Assembly (NCBI GenBank): GCA_035506275.1
Contig: DATJPT010000019.1
Location: forward strand, 1 to 64,000
Length of the DNA stretch: 64,000 bases
Direction of reading: 5' to 3'
DNA from: Bacteroidota bacterium
Lineage (GTDB): Bacteria; Bacteroidota; Ignavibacteria; UBA10030; UBA8401
Of this stretch, positions 45,618 through 53,725 are shown in pieces (positions within the stretch are counted from its first letter, which is position 1; every line of letters starts with the position of its first letter). The position numbers and the translations under genes were made by a program. Under the pieces are notes generated by a model that worked only from the letters and a program-made list of their open reading frames with translations, was not told the DNA's origin and did not search any database.

Positions 45618-46654
45618 TAATTCACAATTTCGACAAAGGCTTCATCAGTGAGTTTATGCTGACCTTCCACAACGACCGGATCGTTCATTTTCAATCCTTC
45701 AAGCACTTCAATACCGCTATTCAGCAACTGACCGGTTGCAATATATTCCCGCATTGCTCTATTCTCTGATGAAACGACGTATACAAAATTCTTTCCCGTT
45801 TCATCGATCATAACAGCTCTGCTTGGAACAGCCACGCCATGCGGCATGCTTGGACTCTCGATGGTGGCAGTGCAAATCATCCCGGGTTTTATTGCACGAT
45901 CGCTATTCTCAATTGCGATTTTGATCTTATAGGTGTGCGCAATTGGTTCCGCGACAACGCCGACTTGTTCCACTACGCCGGTAAAGTGTGTGGATCCCAA
46001 TGCACCGATTGTGATATTTGCTTTCTGCCCCTTTTGGATCAGAGAAATTTCATCTTCTGCAACGGCGACTCGGGCAAAGACTTTGTTGATCTTTACAATC
46101 GTGATCGATGTGAGATTCGGCATAGCGGTCATTCCCGGTTCGATCGATCGTCTGCCGATGTAGCCGTCACTTGTTGCATAGAGACTGCAGTCGTCCAAGG
46201 TCTTTTTGGCAATTGCTGCTCCAGCCTTTGCTTTTTGCACGCCGGTTTCTACTTCTACGTATTTCACATCCGGCAAATTGCCGTTCTTGTGCATCGGTGT
46301 TAAGCGGTTGTAGGCGTCCTCTGCCTGCAGCTGGCTCGCTTGCATCATAGCATAAGTATTTTGATACGTCGCATTGTCCAGTGTAGCAAGGAGTTGTCCC
46401 CTCTTTACCATCGCACCTTCGGAGACAAATACTTTTGACACCGTTCCCACCGATGAAAAGCTAAGCGGTATCGTCTCGGATTCTTCTATGGTGCCGCTGT
46501 ATGCAAGCTCCTGGTTTACGTCGACGGGTTTTATTTTTTCTACTCGGACCTTGATGGCAAGATCATTCTGATTGCCTGCATTGCTGGAACAACTCCACAG
46601 CGAAAACACTACTCCAAGAAGTGAGAAAACAAGGAGGTTCATTTCATTTTTCAT
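45617..46654 (-). CDS. RND efflux periplasmic adaptor lipoprotein
   Basis: 345 residues. The start at 46654 follows AGGAC; the longer frame to 46789 overlaps tetR and lacks a signal. A lipoprotein signal (FSLWSC, Cys22) precedes the HlyD/AcrA-type lipoyl and beta-barrel domains (VFVSEGAMVKRGQLLATLDN, SPSMPHGVAVPSRAV). It links the RND pump with the TolC channel. One of two operator copies sits just before its start. Confidence 0.92.
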   Translation of the reverse strand: MKNEMNLLVFSLLGVVFSLWSCSSNAGNQNDLAIKVRVEKIKPVDVNQELAYSGTIEESETIPLSFSSVGTVSKVFVSEGAMVKRGQLLATLDNATYQNTYAMMQASQLQAEDAYNRLTPMHKNGNLPDVKYVEVETGVQKAKAGAAIAKKTLDDCSLYATSDGYIGRRSIEPGMTAMPNLTSITIVKINKVFARVAVAEDEISLIQKGQKANITIGALGSTHFTGVVEQVGVVAEPIAHTYKIKIAIENSDRAIKPGMICTATIESPSMPHGVAVPSRAVMIDETGKNFVYVVSSENRAMREYIATGQLLNSGIEVLEGLKMNDPVVVEGQHKLTDEAFVEIVN

Positions 46655-46662
46655 ATCGTAGT

Positions 46663-46693
46663 CCTTTAGACTATTATCGTATTTTGGTCGAAT
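46663..46693 (-). promoter_or_regulatory. TetR operator copy 2 (upstream of the adaptor gene)
   Basis: A 31-bp site matching the operator at 47290-47320 at 23 of 31 positions with identical spacing: GACC and AGTCTAA blocks separated by 13 bp with a central ACGA. It lies 9 bp before the adaptor start, within the tetR-adaptor gap. Confidence 0.6.
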
Positions 46694-46709
46694 AAATGAT
46701 AAAAAAAAA

Positions 46710-47282
46710 TCAAAGTCCGTTTGCAATAAACCGAGCAGCAATGTCAATCTGAGCGGTATCGTCATTTTCCAATAATAAGTAAAGTTCAAGTGCGTGCATC
46801 ATTCCTGTGATTGTCTTTGCAGAAATCGCTACTTCACTTCTATTAATAAATGTGAACTCTTTGTTTTCCAAGCCGAACGTCAATATTTCCTTGATATATT
46901 TTTCTTCTCTTGCGTCAAACATCTCTCTCAGCTTACCGATGAAATTCTTATTCTGTCTGATTTCTTCCCGGATGATTGTGTACGCGCTGATCCTGTTTTT
47001 CATTTCTTTGATTGATTCAACGATATAGGTAATCAACTTTTCTTTTGCTGTTTCAGCCCCTTGCGATAATTCTTTCGCCTTTTGAAGGATTTTTTCGAAT
47101 TCAACAATAACTACGGCATCAAATATTTCTTCTTTGCTCTCGTAATAGTAATAAAGTGTACTCTTTCCCTTACCTGCTTCGCGGGCAATATCTTCCATTG
47201 TAGTTTTATTGTTTCCCCATTTTTGGAACACACGTTCAGCAGCTTGTAGAATTTCTGCTCTTACAATATCGTCTTTATTCAT
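46710..47282 (-). CDS. TetR/AcrR-family repressor of the efflux operon
   Basis: A 190-residue regulator. The N-terminal HTH is typical (TTMEDIAREAGKGKSTLYYYY), followed by a divergent ligand-binding domain. It is the first gene before the pump genes on the same strand. An imperfect palindrome in front of it and a similar site before the adaptor suggest it represses both itself and the pump until a substrate binds. Confidence 0.93.
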   Translation of the reverse strand: MNKDDIVRAEILQAAERVFQKWGNNKTTMEDIAREAGKGKSTLYYYYESKEEIFDAVVIVEFEKILQKAKELSQGAETAKEKLITYIVESIKEMKNRISAYTIIREEIRQNKNFIGKLREMFDAREEKYIKEILTFGLENKEFTFINRSEVAISAKTITGMMHALELYLLLENDDTAQIDIAARFIANGL

Positions 47283-47289
47283 TTTTGGC

Positions 47290-47322
47290 CTATTAGACTG
47301 ATTTCGTTTTATGGTCTAATAG
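47290..47322 (-). promoter_or_regulatory. TetR operator copy 1 (upstream of tetR)
   Basis: A perfect inverted repeat CTATTAGAC/GTCTAATAG with a 15-bp spacer, 8 bp upstream of the tetR start. Shared words with the site before the adaptor support a common regulator. Confidence 0.75.
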
Positions 47323-47388
47323 TAGCAAAGGTCTCATGGAAAGTCAAGTACTTATTGATTATGAACGAAAATTAAGAAAGGAGCTCCG

Positions 47389-47535
47389 ATGAATGCATTG
47401 GTATCCCGTTGGTACCCCGATCAGATCCAATACGTCCAATCGATATTTTGTGCAACAGATGGGTTGAAGAATCCTATAATCCTTTTTTCAAAAAAAACTA
47501 ACGCCGACAAAATACTATTTGACGCTACAGGTTAG
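47389..47535 (+). CDS. Possible 48-residue small protein
   Basis: An ATG seven bases after GAAAGGAG opens a 48-codon frame (MNALVSRWYPDQIQ... ending DATG). It is divergent from tetR across the operator, so it could share its control. No family is recognised; it may be a truncated gene or chance. Confidence 0.3.
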   Translation: MNALVSRWYPDQIQYVQSIFCATDGLKNPIILFSKKTNADKILFDATG

Positions 47536-47728
47536 CTATTCGGAAATGCGAACTGTGAAAATTGTAGCAGCAACTCAGACATGCAACTCTCACGAGCGCA
47601 AGCCTTTGTCGCCGTTACGATTCTGTTACTGTTACGATTGTTCGTTTGTTTTTGCATACTGTCTTCTGAAATCTGCAAACGGAGCGGTGAAGATTCGTAG
47701 AAATTGTTTGCTGAGTTCATCCTGAGAG

Positions 47729-47742
47729 CCTCCCCCGCTACT
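47729..47742 (+). repeat. Right copy of the 14-bp tRNA-end repeat
   Basis: CCTCCCCCGCTACT, identical to the tRNA 3' end and flank, followed 14 bp later by a terminator, as behind a tRNA gene. The rest of a tRNA is absent. Confidence 0.55.
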
Positions 47743-47756
47743 TCACTATTACACTG

Positions 47757-47789
47757 CTGCCCGGGTCTATCCTGGGCAGTTTCTTTTTT
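47757..47789 (+). terminator. Terminator downstream of the tRNA-end remnant
   Basis: CTGCCC and GGGCAG pair (with an extended GG/CC) around a short loop, followed by TTTCTTTTTT. With no gene just before it, it fits a leftover tRNA terminator. Confidence 0.75.
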
Positions 47790-48260
47790 AGCTTCTTGCT
47801 CGATTTCCTTGATATCGGGTGAACAGTCGGGACTTATTACACCCAGCATTGCACTTTTTTCGTTGCGACTCACTTTCACATCCTTACGAAGTGCATAGAG
47901 ACACTCCGTTTTCGTCTCGGCGGCAAAACCTTATTCTCCGTCCCAATATCCTGCAAAAAATGTTTGACCTCATCGCGAATTCCCTTTGATGTCTCCAACC
48001 AACAGCTGCAGCTGTATAGAAAAATACGCCTATCCTCGCTCAAATCGTAGTTGGTCGCGTGCGATCAGAAAGAAGAAGTTAAAACGGATATGCGATGGGT
48101 GGATTTTAAAGATGAGTAAGCCCCGTTGAAATCGCCCAGCTGTATATTTGTCGGGTTATCACATTTGCAGATTTTCTCTGCGAGTTCTTTTGTTTCTTCA
48201 CCAATTTCAGGTATATTTTCCATATTGTTTGCTGAAAGTGTTCAAGTTCTTCGAGCATCT

Positions 48261-48848
48261 ATGCCTGAAAAAGCGAAAAAATTACCTGCTCATGCGCAAA
48301 CCCATTGGATTGAAGAATACTCCGACGCCCTCTTCAAATTTGCTTGTGTTCGCGTCAGCGACAGGGAAACGGCAAAGGATCTCGTTCAGGAAACATTTCT
48401 TTCGGCGTTGCAGAACCTTGGATCTTTCAGAGGCGAAAGTTCTCAGAAAACATGGCTCATATCAATTCTTAAGAATAAGATCATCGATCACTACAGGAAA
48501 AGCGCCAAAGGCCAATCCGTTCCGCTCGTTGACGAGGATGGAACATCTGAACTTGACAAATATTTCGATGAAGAAGGAGAATGGAAGTCGTCAGCCGGAC
48601 CGGTGAGCTGGAATGCAAGCGGATACCAGATTCTCCGCTCGAAAGAGTTTCTCGAGATCCTCCAGAAGTGCCTATCAAAGCTCTCGGATCATGGACGGTT
48701 GGTGTTTGTTTCAAAGTATCTTGATGAAATGAAATCTGAGGAGATCTGTAAGCAATTGGAGCTCACTGCGTCTAACTATTGGGTCATCATGCACCGGTCC
48801 AAACTTCAGATCAGACAATGCATCGAAAAGAATTGGATCAACTCGTAA
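48261..48848 (+). CDS. ECF sigma factor (TIGR02943/Neisseria sigma-E-like)
   Basis: 195 residues. The start was set at MPEKAKKLPAHAQTHW; the longer frame has no family match. Region 2 is ARETAKDLVQETFLSAL-like (DRETAKDLVQETFLSALQNL) and region 4 ends SNYWVIMHRSKLQIRQCIEKNW, a pattern of the ECF group that includes Neisseria sigma-E. It is followed by a tiny Cys/His protein that would be its anti-sigma. It probably drives the downstream methionine-repair genes. Confidence 0.88.
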   Translation: MPEKAKKLPAHAQTHWIEEYSDALFKFACVRVSDRETAKDLVQETFLSALQNLGSFRGESSQKTWLISILKNKIIDHYRKSAKGQSVPLVDEDGTSELDKYFDEEGEWKSSAGPVSWNASGYQILRSKEFLEILQKCLSKLSDHGRLVFVSKYLDEMKSEEICKQLELTASNYWVIMHRSKLQIRQCIEKNWINS

Positions 48849-48862
48849 GGATAGATGATTGT

Positions 48863-49096
48863 ATGGAAATTATTCCCTGCACAAAGGCAACATTCCTGAT
48901 GTCGAAGAGAGAGGAAAACGCTCTCACCTTTGCCGAAACCATTCATTTATACCTCCATCTTTTCGTCTGTGAGTTCTGCAGGAGATTTCTAAAACAGACA
49001 AAGCTCATCACAAAAGCCACAAAACGCCTAACTTCAAATGAGTTCTTGACCTCAGAAGAAAAGCAAAAGATGAAGGATTCCCTCAATTTAGCCTGA
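48863..49096 (+). CDS. Small zinc-finger anti-sigma candidate (MseR-like)
   Basis: 77 residues. The start is the ATG at 48863, 14 bp after the sigma stop and preceded by AAGGA; an earlier ATG at 48818 would overlap sigma. HLYLHLFVCEFC gives a His-Cys-Cys zinc motif like the anti-sigma zf-HC2 fold; there is no membrane segment, so it would act in the cytoplasm. In Neisseria the anti-sigma MseR is similarly small. Function is inferred from position and motif. Confidence 0.7.
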   Translation: MEIIPCTKATFLMSKREENALTFAETIHLYLHLFVCEFCRRFLKQTKLITKATKRLTSNEFLTSEEKQKMKDSLNLA

Positions 49097-49191
49097 CAAT
49101 ATCTCCTCCGCCTTTGTAAGGATTTTCCCCCCGCAACGTCAAATCTGTTGTAAGCAAAAATTCTTCGAATTTGTTAATGGAGTGATGCATT

Positions 49192-50934
49192 ATGATTCTC
49201 CTCCTCGCTTTTGCATTTTTGGCGGGATTAGTGACCATCCTTGCTCCTTGTATTTGGCCGATTCTTCCGATTGTTCTCTCCTCATCTGTCGCTGGAAAAG
49301 GGCACCAGAGACCGCTTGGAATCACGCTCGGCATCATGGCGAGTTTCGGTTTTTTTACCTTAGCGATCTCCTATCTCGTCAATATTTTCCATTTTGATCC
49401 AAATGGACTTCGTCTGGCGGCCGTGATCATCATTGCTTTTCTTGGTCTTACAATGATCATCCCCTCACTTTCGAGTCTGATCGAAGTGTATATCAGCAGG
49501 CTCAGCGGTGTATTCGGACATCATAACAATCAAGGAAACGGTTTTGGAGTCGGATTTATCACGGGGCTGTCACTCGGAATGGTCTGGTCGCCGTGCGCCG
49601 GTCCCATTTTAGCCGCTATTGCAACCCTTGCGGCGACCGGCAAAGTCACCCTCGATGTCGTTATGATCACATTCGCTTATGTGCTCGGGACAGGAATCCC
49701 TCTTTTTCTCTTTGCGTATGGCGGGCAGCACATCATCCGGCGGACACGATCCCTCTCAGAACATTTGGGAAGAATCCAGCAGGCCTTCGGCGTGATGATG
49801 CTCCTGACGGCGCTCGCCATTCAGACGAATTACGACAAAGTGGTTGAAACAAAACTGCTCGAACTCTTCCCTGTGTTTGGCACAACGTTGAACGCATTTG
49901 AAAGCAATCATGCGATCGCAGCACAACTCGATCTTCTTAAAGGAAAAGACGCTTCAGAAATCGTCGATGTAAGCCAAAAGGAATCCTTGCTGAATGCAGA
50001 CAAAGTCGCGCCGGATTTTGCAGGAATAGAAAAATGGCTTAACACGGATTCTGCTCTCACCATACAAAGTCTGCGCGGAAGGGTCGTGCTGGTCGATTTC
50101 TGGACGTATACATGCATCAACTGCATCCGTACCCTCCCACATATAACCTCGTGGTATGAGAAATACAAGGATAAGGGATTTGTTGTTGTCGGTGTTCACA
50201 CTCCGGAATTCCAATTCGAACACAATGCCGATAATGTTTTGAATGCGGCAAATATGTATGGCATCCACTATCCGATCGCGCAAGACAATGATTACAAAAC
50301 GTGGAACAACTACCAGAATGAATATTGGCCGGCAGAATATCTTATCGATGCAAAGGGGCGGATCCGGAGAACTCATTTCGGTGAGGGAGAATATGACGAG
50401 ATGGAAATGGCGATTCGCGAACTCTTGCAGGAGAATGGAAAGGCGCTTTCTGGGGCAATAACGAACCTGCCGGACGAATTGCCGGATGGTGAGCAATCTC
50501 CTGAAACATATTTAGGGGCAGCGAGAATGGAATATTTTTTCCCGACAAGAACATTAACTCCGGGTCAGAAAACATTTATCTTCCCGAAAAACATCAAGAT
50601 CAACTCCTTCAGCCTTTCAGGTGAATGGAACATCCGCAGCGAAAATGCTGTTGCAGGAAAAAATGCGGAATTGCAATACTATTTTATTGCTGACCATGTT
50701 TATCTCGTTCTTCATCCCGGAAGAACGACATCGCCTCAAAGGATCAAGGTTCTTCTGGATGGAAAGAGCATTGATGAATCCGAAGCGGGAAGTGATGTGC
50801 AAAATGGAATGGTGACTCTCAATTCAGAGCGGCTCTACAGTTTAGTGAATTTGCATGAGAAGCCGGGTGCTCATAAGCTGCTGTTACAGTTTGAAACACC
50901 AGGGATTGAGGCGTACGCATTCACCTTTGGATAA
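49192..50934 (+). CDS. dipZ: DipZ-type CcdA-thioredoxin fusion
   Basis: A 580-residue protein. Residues about 1-210 are a CcdA/DsbD-beta-like membrane domain with the two electron-carrying cysteines Cys20 (LAPC) and Cys135 (WSPC). A TlpA-like thioredoxin domain follows with WTYTCINC (Cys308, Cys311). The C-terminal roughly 150 residues are a beta domain typical of DipZ. It moves reducing power from cytoplasmic thioredoxin to the periplasm. Directly upstream of MsrAB, it is the natural electron donor for it. Confidence 0.9.
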   Translation: MILLLAFAFLAGLVTILAPCIWPILPIVLSSSVAGKGHQRPLGITLGIMASFGFFTLAISYLVNIFHFDPNGLRLAAVIIIAFLGLTMIIPSLSSLIEVYISRLSGVFGHHNNQGNGFGVGFITGLSLGMVWSPCAGPILAAIATLAATGKVTLDVVMITFAYVLGTGIPLFLFAYGGQHIIRRTRSLSEHLGRIQQAFGVMMLLTALAIQTNYDKVVETKLLELFPVFGTTLNAFESNHAIAAQLDLLKGKDASEIVDVSQKESLLNADKVAPDFAGIEKWLNTDSALTIQSLRGRVVLVDFWTYTCINCIRTLPHITSWYEKYKDKGFVVVGVHTPEFQFEHNADNVLNAANMYGIHYPIAQDNDYKTWNNYQNEYWPAEYLIDAKGRIRRTHFGEGEYDEMEMAIRELLQENGKALSGAITNLPDELPDGEQSPETYLGAARMEYFFPTRTLTPGQKTFIFPKNIKINSFSLSGEWNIRSENAVAGKNAELQYYFIADHVYLVLHPGRTTSPQRIKVLLDGKSIDESEAGSDVQNGMVTLNSERLYSLVNLHEKPGAHKLLLQFETPGIEAYAFTFG

Positions 50935-51006
50935 GAAAGCGAAGATTTGCAACCACACTGACCATCGTCAATTCACGCAGAAAAAACCGCAAACAAGGAG
51001 AACGAA

Positions 51007-51402
51007 ATGAAGAACACGATGCTTTTGGCCTTTTGTTTAATCCTGTGCTCCATGGCCTCGGCCTACGGCCAGGATAAAATGGGGACCATGAAGAATATGG
51101 AAATGGACACGACCAAGAAGATGGGGAATATGATGTCCAAAAAGAGAAGCATGATGAAAGACTGTGTCATGATGAAAGACGGGAAAATGATGATGATGAA
51201 GGGGGGTAAATCGATGGTCATGGATAAGGAGATGACCATGCCCAACGGATCAAAGGTCACGCCGAGCGGTGAGGTAGTCACGAAGGGGGGGATGAAAATG
51301 ATGATGAAAGAGGGAGATATGATGGACATGAACGGGAACATGAAGGTGGAAAAGAAAACGAAGATGATGAAGAGCGTGATGAAGTCCGACACGACGAAGT
51401 AG
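51007..51402 (+). CDS. Secreted Met-rich protein (DUF6799-like)
   Basis: 131 residues with a signal peptide (LLAFCLILCSMASAYGQ) and 33 Met (25%), mostly in MM or MK clusters such as KMMMMKGG, KMMMKEGDMMDM. Gly-containing turns (KDGKM, PNGSKV, PSGEVV) recall the DUF6799 repeat. No catalytic residues. Met-rich segments can bind Cu(I)/Ag(I) or act as an oxidation sink; the neighbours (DipZ, MsrAB, peroxiredoxin) favour the latter. ATG after AAGGAGAACGAA. Confidence 0.8.
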   Translation: MKNTMLLAFCLILCSMASAYGQDKMGTMKNMEMDTTKKMGNMMSKKRSMMKDCVMMKDGKMMMMKGGKSMVMDKEMTMPNGSKVTPSGEVVTKGGMKMMMKEGDMMDMNGNMKVEKKTKMMKSVMKSDTTK

Positions 51403-51507
51403 CACAACCGTTCCTGCGGGCGTGCAGCCGGTCATGAGTACCGGATGCTTCATTGATGGTGCTCTTTCATCTTCAAGCAGTCATTCGATAAATACGAGAG
51501 GGTAGCG

Positions 51508-52587
51508 ATGAATCTAATATCAGCAGTATGTTTATTTGGTTTTGCTCTGCTCAACGGCTGTGCTAAGGAAATTGCAGAGGGAAACACGACACGATTGATT
51601 CCCGCATCCGACAGCGGGCTGGATACGGCCACTTTTGCCGGAGGATGTTACTGGTGTATGGACGACGTCTATGAGAAGCTGGACGGAGTTAAGGAAGTAA
51701 TCTCGGGCTTTTCCGGAGGTCATGTTAAAGACCCGTCTTATGAACTCGTTTCCACCGGGACCACAGGCGCCCGCGAGGCAGTTCAGGTGATCTATGACCC
51801 TGCAATCATAAGTTATTCGGAGCTGGTCGACGTGTACTGGAGACAATTCGATCCGACAGATGACGGCGGGTCTTTTTATGACAGAGGAAGTCAATATCGG
51901 TCCGCCATATTTTTTCATGACAATACTCAAAAGGCGATTGCAGATCGTTCAAAAATAAATCTTGAGGAAGCCAAAATATTTGACAGGCCAATCGCTACGG
52001 AGATCGTTCCTTATGCTGCCTTCTATTCAGCCGGAGAAGATCAGCAGCAATTCTGTCAAAGAAACCCCGTTCGATACTATAGTTACCACGACGCATCGGG
52101 AAGAGACGAATACATCAAAGGAATCTGGGGAGACATGAAAATGGAACATTACAAGAAACCAACAACCGCCGAATTGAGGAAAAAATTAACCAACCTCCAG
52201 TATGACGTAACGCAAAACGATGGAACGGAGAGACCGTTTGCGAACGAGTATTGGGATAACCATCGCGACGGTATTTATGTGGATATCGTTTCGGGCGAGC
52301 CATTGTTCAGCTCGCGCGACAAATTCGAATCGGGCACCGGTTGGCCGAGTTTCACAAAGCCAATCGATGCAAGGTTTATCGTCAAGAAAGTTGATTCATC
52401 GCTGGGAATGGAGCGTATTGAAGTTCGAAGCAAAGCGGGCGATTCTCATCTGGGCCACCTGTTTGATGATGGCCCCGCGCCAACCCATTTGCGCTACTGC
52501 ATGAATTCGGCTTCGCTCCGGTTCATTCCGAAAGAAGATATCGTGAAAGAGGGATACGGGTACCTTGAGTGGATATTCAAGACCTAA
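51508..52587 (+). CDS. msrAB: MsrA-MsrB fusion lipoprotein
   Basis: 359 residues. Lipobox LLNGC (Cys18), then MsrA with the catalytic Cys47 in GGCYWCM, and MsrB from about residue 215 with [16 protein letters not shown] and catalytic Cys331 in RYCMNS. The two CxxC zinc pairs of MsrB are absent ([16 protein letters not shown]). It repairs both Met-S- and Met-R-sulfoxides in the envelope, most likely with electrons from DipZ 0.6 kb upstream. Confidence 0.93.
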   Translation: MNLISAVCLFGFALLNGCAKEIAEGNTTRLIPASDSGLDTATFAGGCYWCMDDVYEKLDGVKEVISGFSGGHVKDPSYELVSTGTTGAREAVQVIYDPAIISYSELVDVYWRQFDPTDDGGSFYDRGSQYRSAIFFHDNTQKAIADRSKINLEEAKIFDRPIATEIVPYAAFYSAGEDQQQFCQRNPVRYYSYHDASGRDEYIKGIWGDMKMEHYKKPTTAELRKKLTNLQYDVTQNDGTERPFANEYWDNHRDGIYVDIVSGEPLFSSRDKFESGTGWPSFTKPIDARFIVKKVDSSLGMERIEVRSKAGDSHLGHLFDDGPAPTHLRYCMNSASLRFIPKEDIVKEGYGYLEWIFKT

Positions 52588-52707
52588 GGGGAGGCCTGAC
52601 AAACCTTTCCATCGTCACTCTCGCGTTCAAGGACGATCCGATAAACTCTGGCAAGCAATTCTTCGAAGATTGGAGTACTTTGTAGAAATATTGATAGAGG
52701 AAATGCT

Positions 52708-53373
52708 ATGGTTAGCGGTATTATTTTAATGGTCGGCCTTGCGACGCTTACGATCACGGGGGCTGATGCTGTGGCACAGGGACAAAATGACTCATCCGGC
52801 AGAGTAGCAGACCGGGCGGATGATATTCATCCTCTTCTCGTAGGGATGAAGGTCCCCGATGTTGTTCTGACTGACGTCCAGGGGAAAGAGGTAAAAATAT
52901 ATTCTCTCCTCGAAAAAAAGCCGACCGTTCTCATATTTTATCGCGGAGGATGGTGTCCGTATTGCAATCTTCAATTGGAACAGCTGCACACGATAGAAAG
53001 CGATGTTCTTAAAGAGGGCTACCAGATCGTAGCAGTCAGCGCGGACCGTCCGGAAAACGTTGAGAAAAGCATAGTGAAACACGACCTTCATTATACGCTC
53101 CTCTCGGACAGCACAATGAATGCAGCGAAAGCTTTCGGGCTTGCGTTCAGAGTGGATAAGGAAGCATTGGAGAGATCCACGAAATACGCGGCAACACTGG
53201 AGTCCGGCTCTGGCTTAAACCACCATATTCTTCCCGTGCCTGCGGTCTTTATCGTTCAGAAAGATGGTAGCATCATTTTTGAGTATGTGAACCCTAACTT
53301 TAAGGTCAGATTGAACGCGCAGGTGCTGCTCGCCATACTGAAGGCAGAAAACGAACAGACAGGGAAGAACTAA
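52708..53373 (+). CDS. Secreted peroxiredoxin-like (AhpC/TSA) protein
   Basis: 221 residues with an N-terminal hydrophobic signal (LMVGLATLTITGADAVAQ). A thioredoxin fold with GGWCPYCNLQL carries a CxxC in the peroxidatic site rather than the single Cys of classical Prx; VPAVFIVQKDG is the cis-Pro region. It may reduce peroxides or disulfides in the periplasm. It closes the sigma-DipZ-MsrAB cluster. Confidence 0.85.
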   Translation: MVSGIILMVGLATLTITGADAVAQGQNDSSGRVADRADDIHPLLVGMKVPDVVLTDVQGKEVKIYSLLEKKPTVLIFYRGGWCPYCNLQLEQLHTIESDVLKEGYQIVAVSADRPENVEKSIVKHDLHYTLLSDSTMNAAKAFGLAFRVDKEALERSTKYAATLESGSGLNHHILPVPAVFIVQKDGSIIFEYVNPNFKVRLNAQVLLAILKAENEQTGKN

Positions 53374-53725
53374 ACGGAACCCCATCGCCGCAGACCCGCC
53401 ATCCGGGCATTTGTTTCTTGACTCTCCATTCGATTACTGTTACATTCTTCCAATTATTTTACGACCGAGTTCAGGGGGACCGGTTTAAGCCTCCTGATTC
53501 GTTAGATGATGGAGGCTTTGTGTTTTAATGAAATTGCGCGTCGCCGCTCTTCGAGTCTCTGACTCGAAGAGTCGTAGACCGCTTAGCCGCGGTACGTTAG
53601 AACGCAAAACAATCGTGCGCTATTACACGAGATAGTTACCAGCAGCTTCTGATTTAAAATCATTACGAATAGAATCCGGCGTCCGTTTTACGTTTCATCA
53701 ATCATCAGGTCTGACAGGATTAACG
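53374..53725. other. Intergenic region with three consecutive hairpins
   Basis: No gene. AAGCCTCC/GGAGGCTT at 53487-53519 followed by TGTGTTTT is a plausible terminator for the peroxiredoxin gene. It is followed by a perfect 11-bp stem with 3-nt loop at 53547-53571 and ACCGC/GCGGT at 53578-53593, which have no T-run. Confidence 0.55.
53487..53525 (+). terminator. Probable terminator after the peroxiredoxin-like gene
   Basis: An 8-bp stem (AAGCCTCC/GGAGGCTT), a 16-nt loop, and TTTGTGTTTT. It lies about 110 bp after the stop. Confidence 0.6.

Larger units (their letters stand above)
47323..48260. other. AT-rich intergenic region at the island edge
   Basis: About 940 bp. It holds a possible short ORF at 47389-47535, the right copy of the 14-bp tRNA-end repeat at 47729-47742 and a terminator at 47757-47789. 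From 47.8 to 48.26 kb no gene or clear structure is seen. Confidence 0.55.

Noticed and set aside
41080..47742. A complete integrative element
   Set aside because: No integrase, recombinase or transfer gene was found between the repeats, so only a possible island is reported.
47532..47879. 115-residue minus-strand frame in the island edge
   Set aside because: It runs through a terminator and a tRNA-end remnant, has no RBS or recognisable domain, and looks like chance.
51063..51407. 114-residue hydrophobic minus-strand frame
   Set aside because: Reverse reading of the Met-rich gene gives runs of Ile/Phe/His; it is an artefact of ATG repeats.
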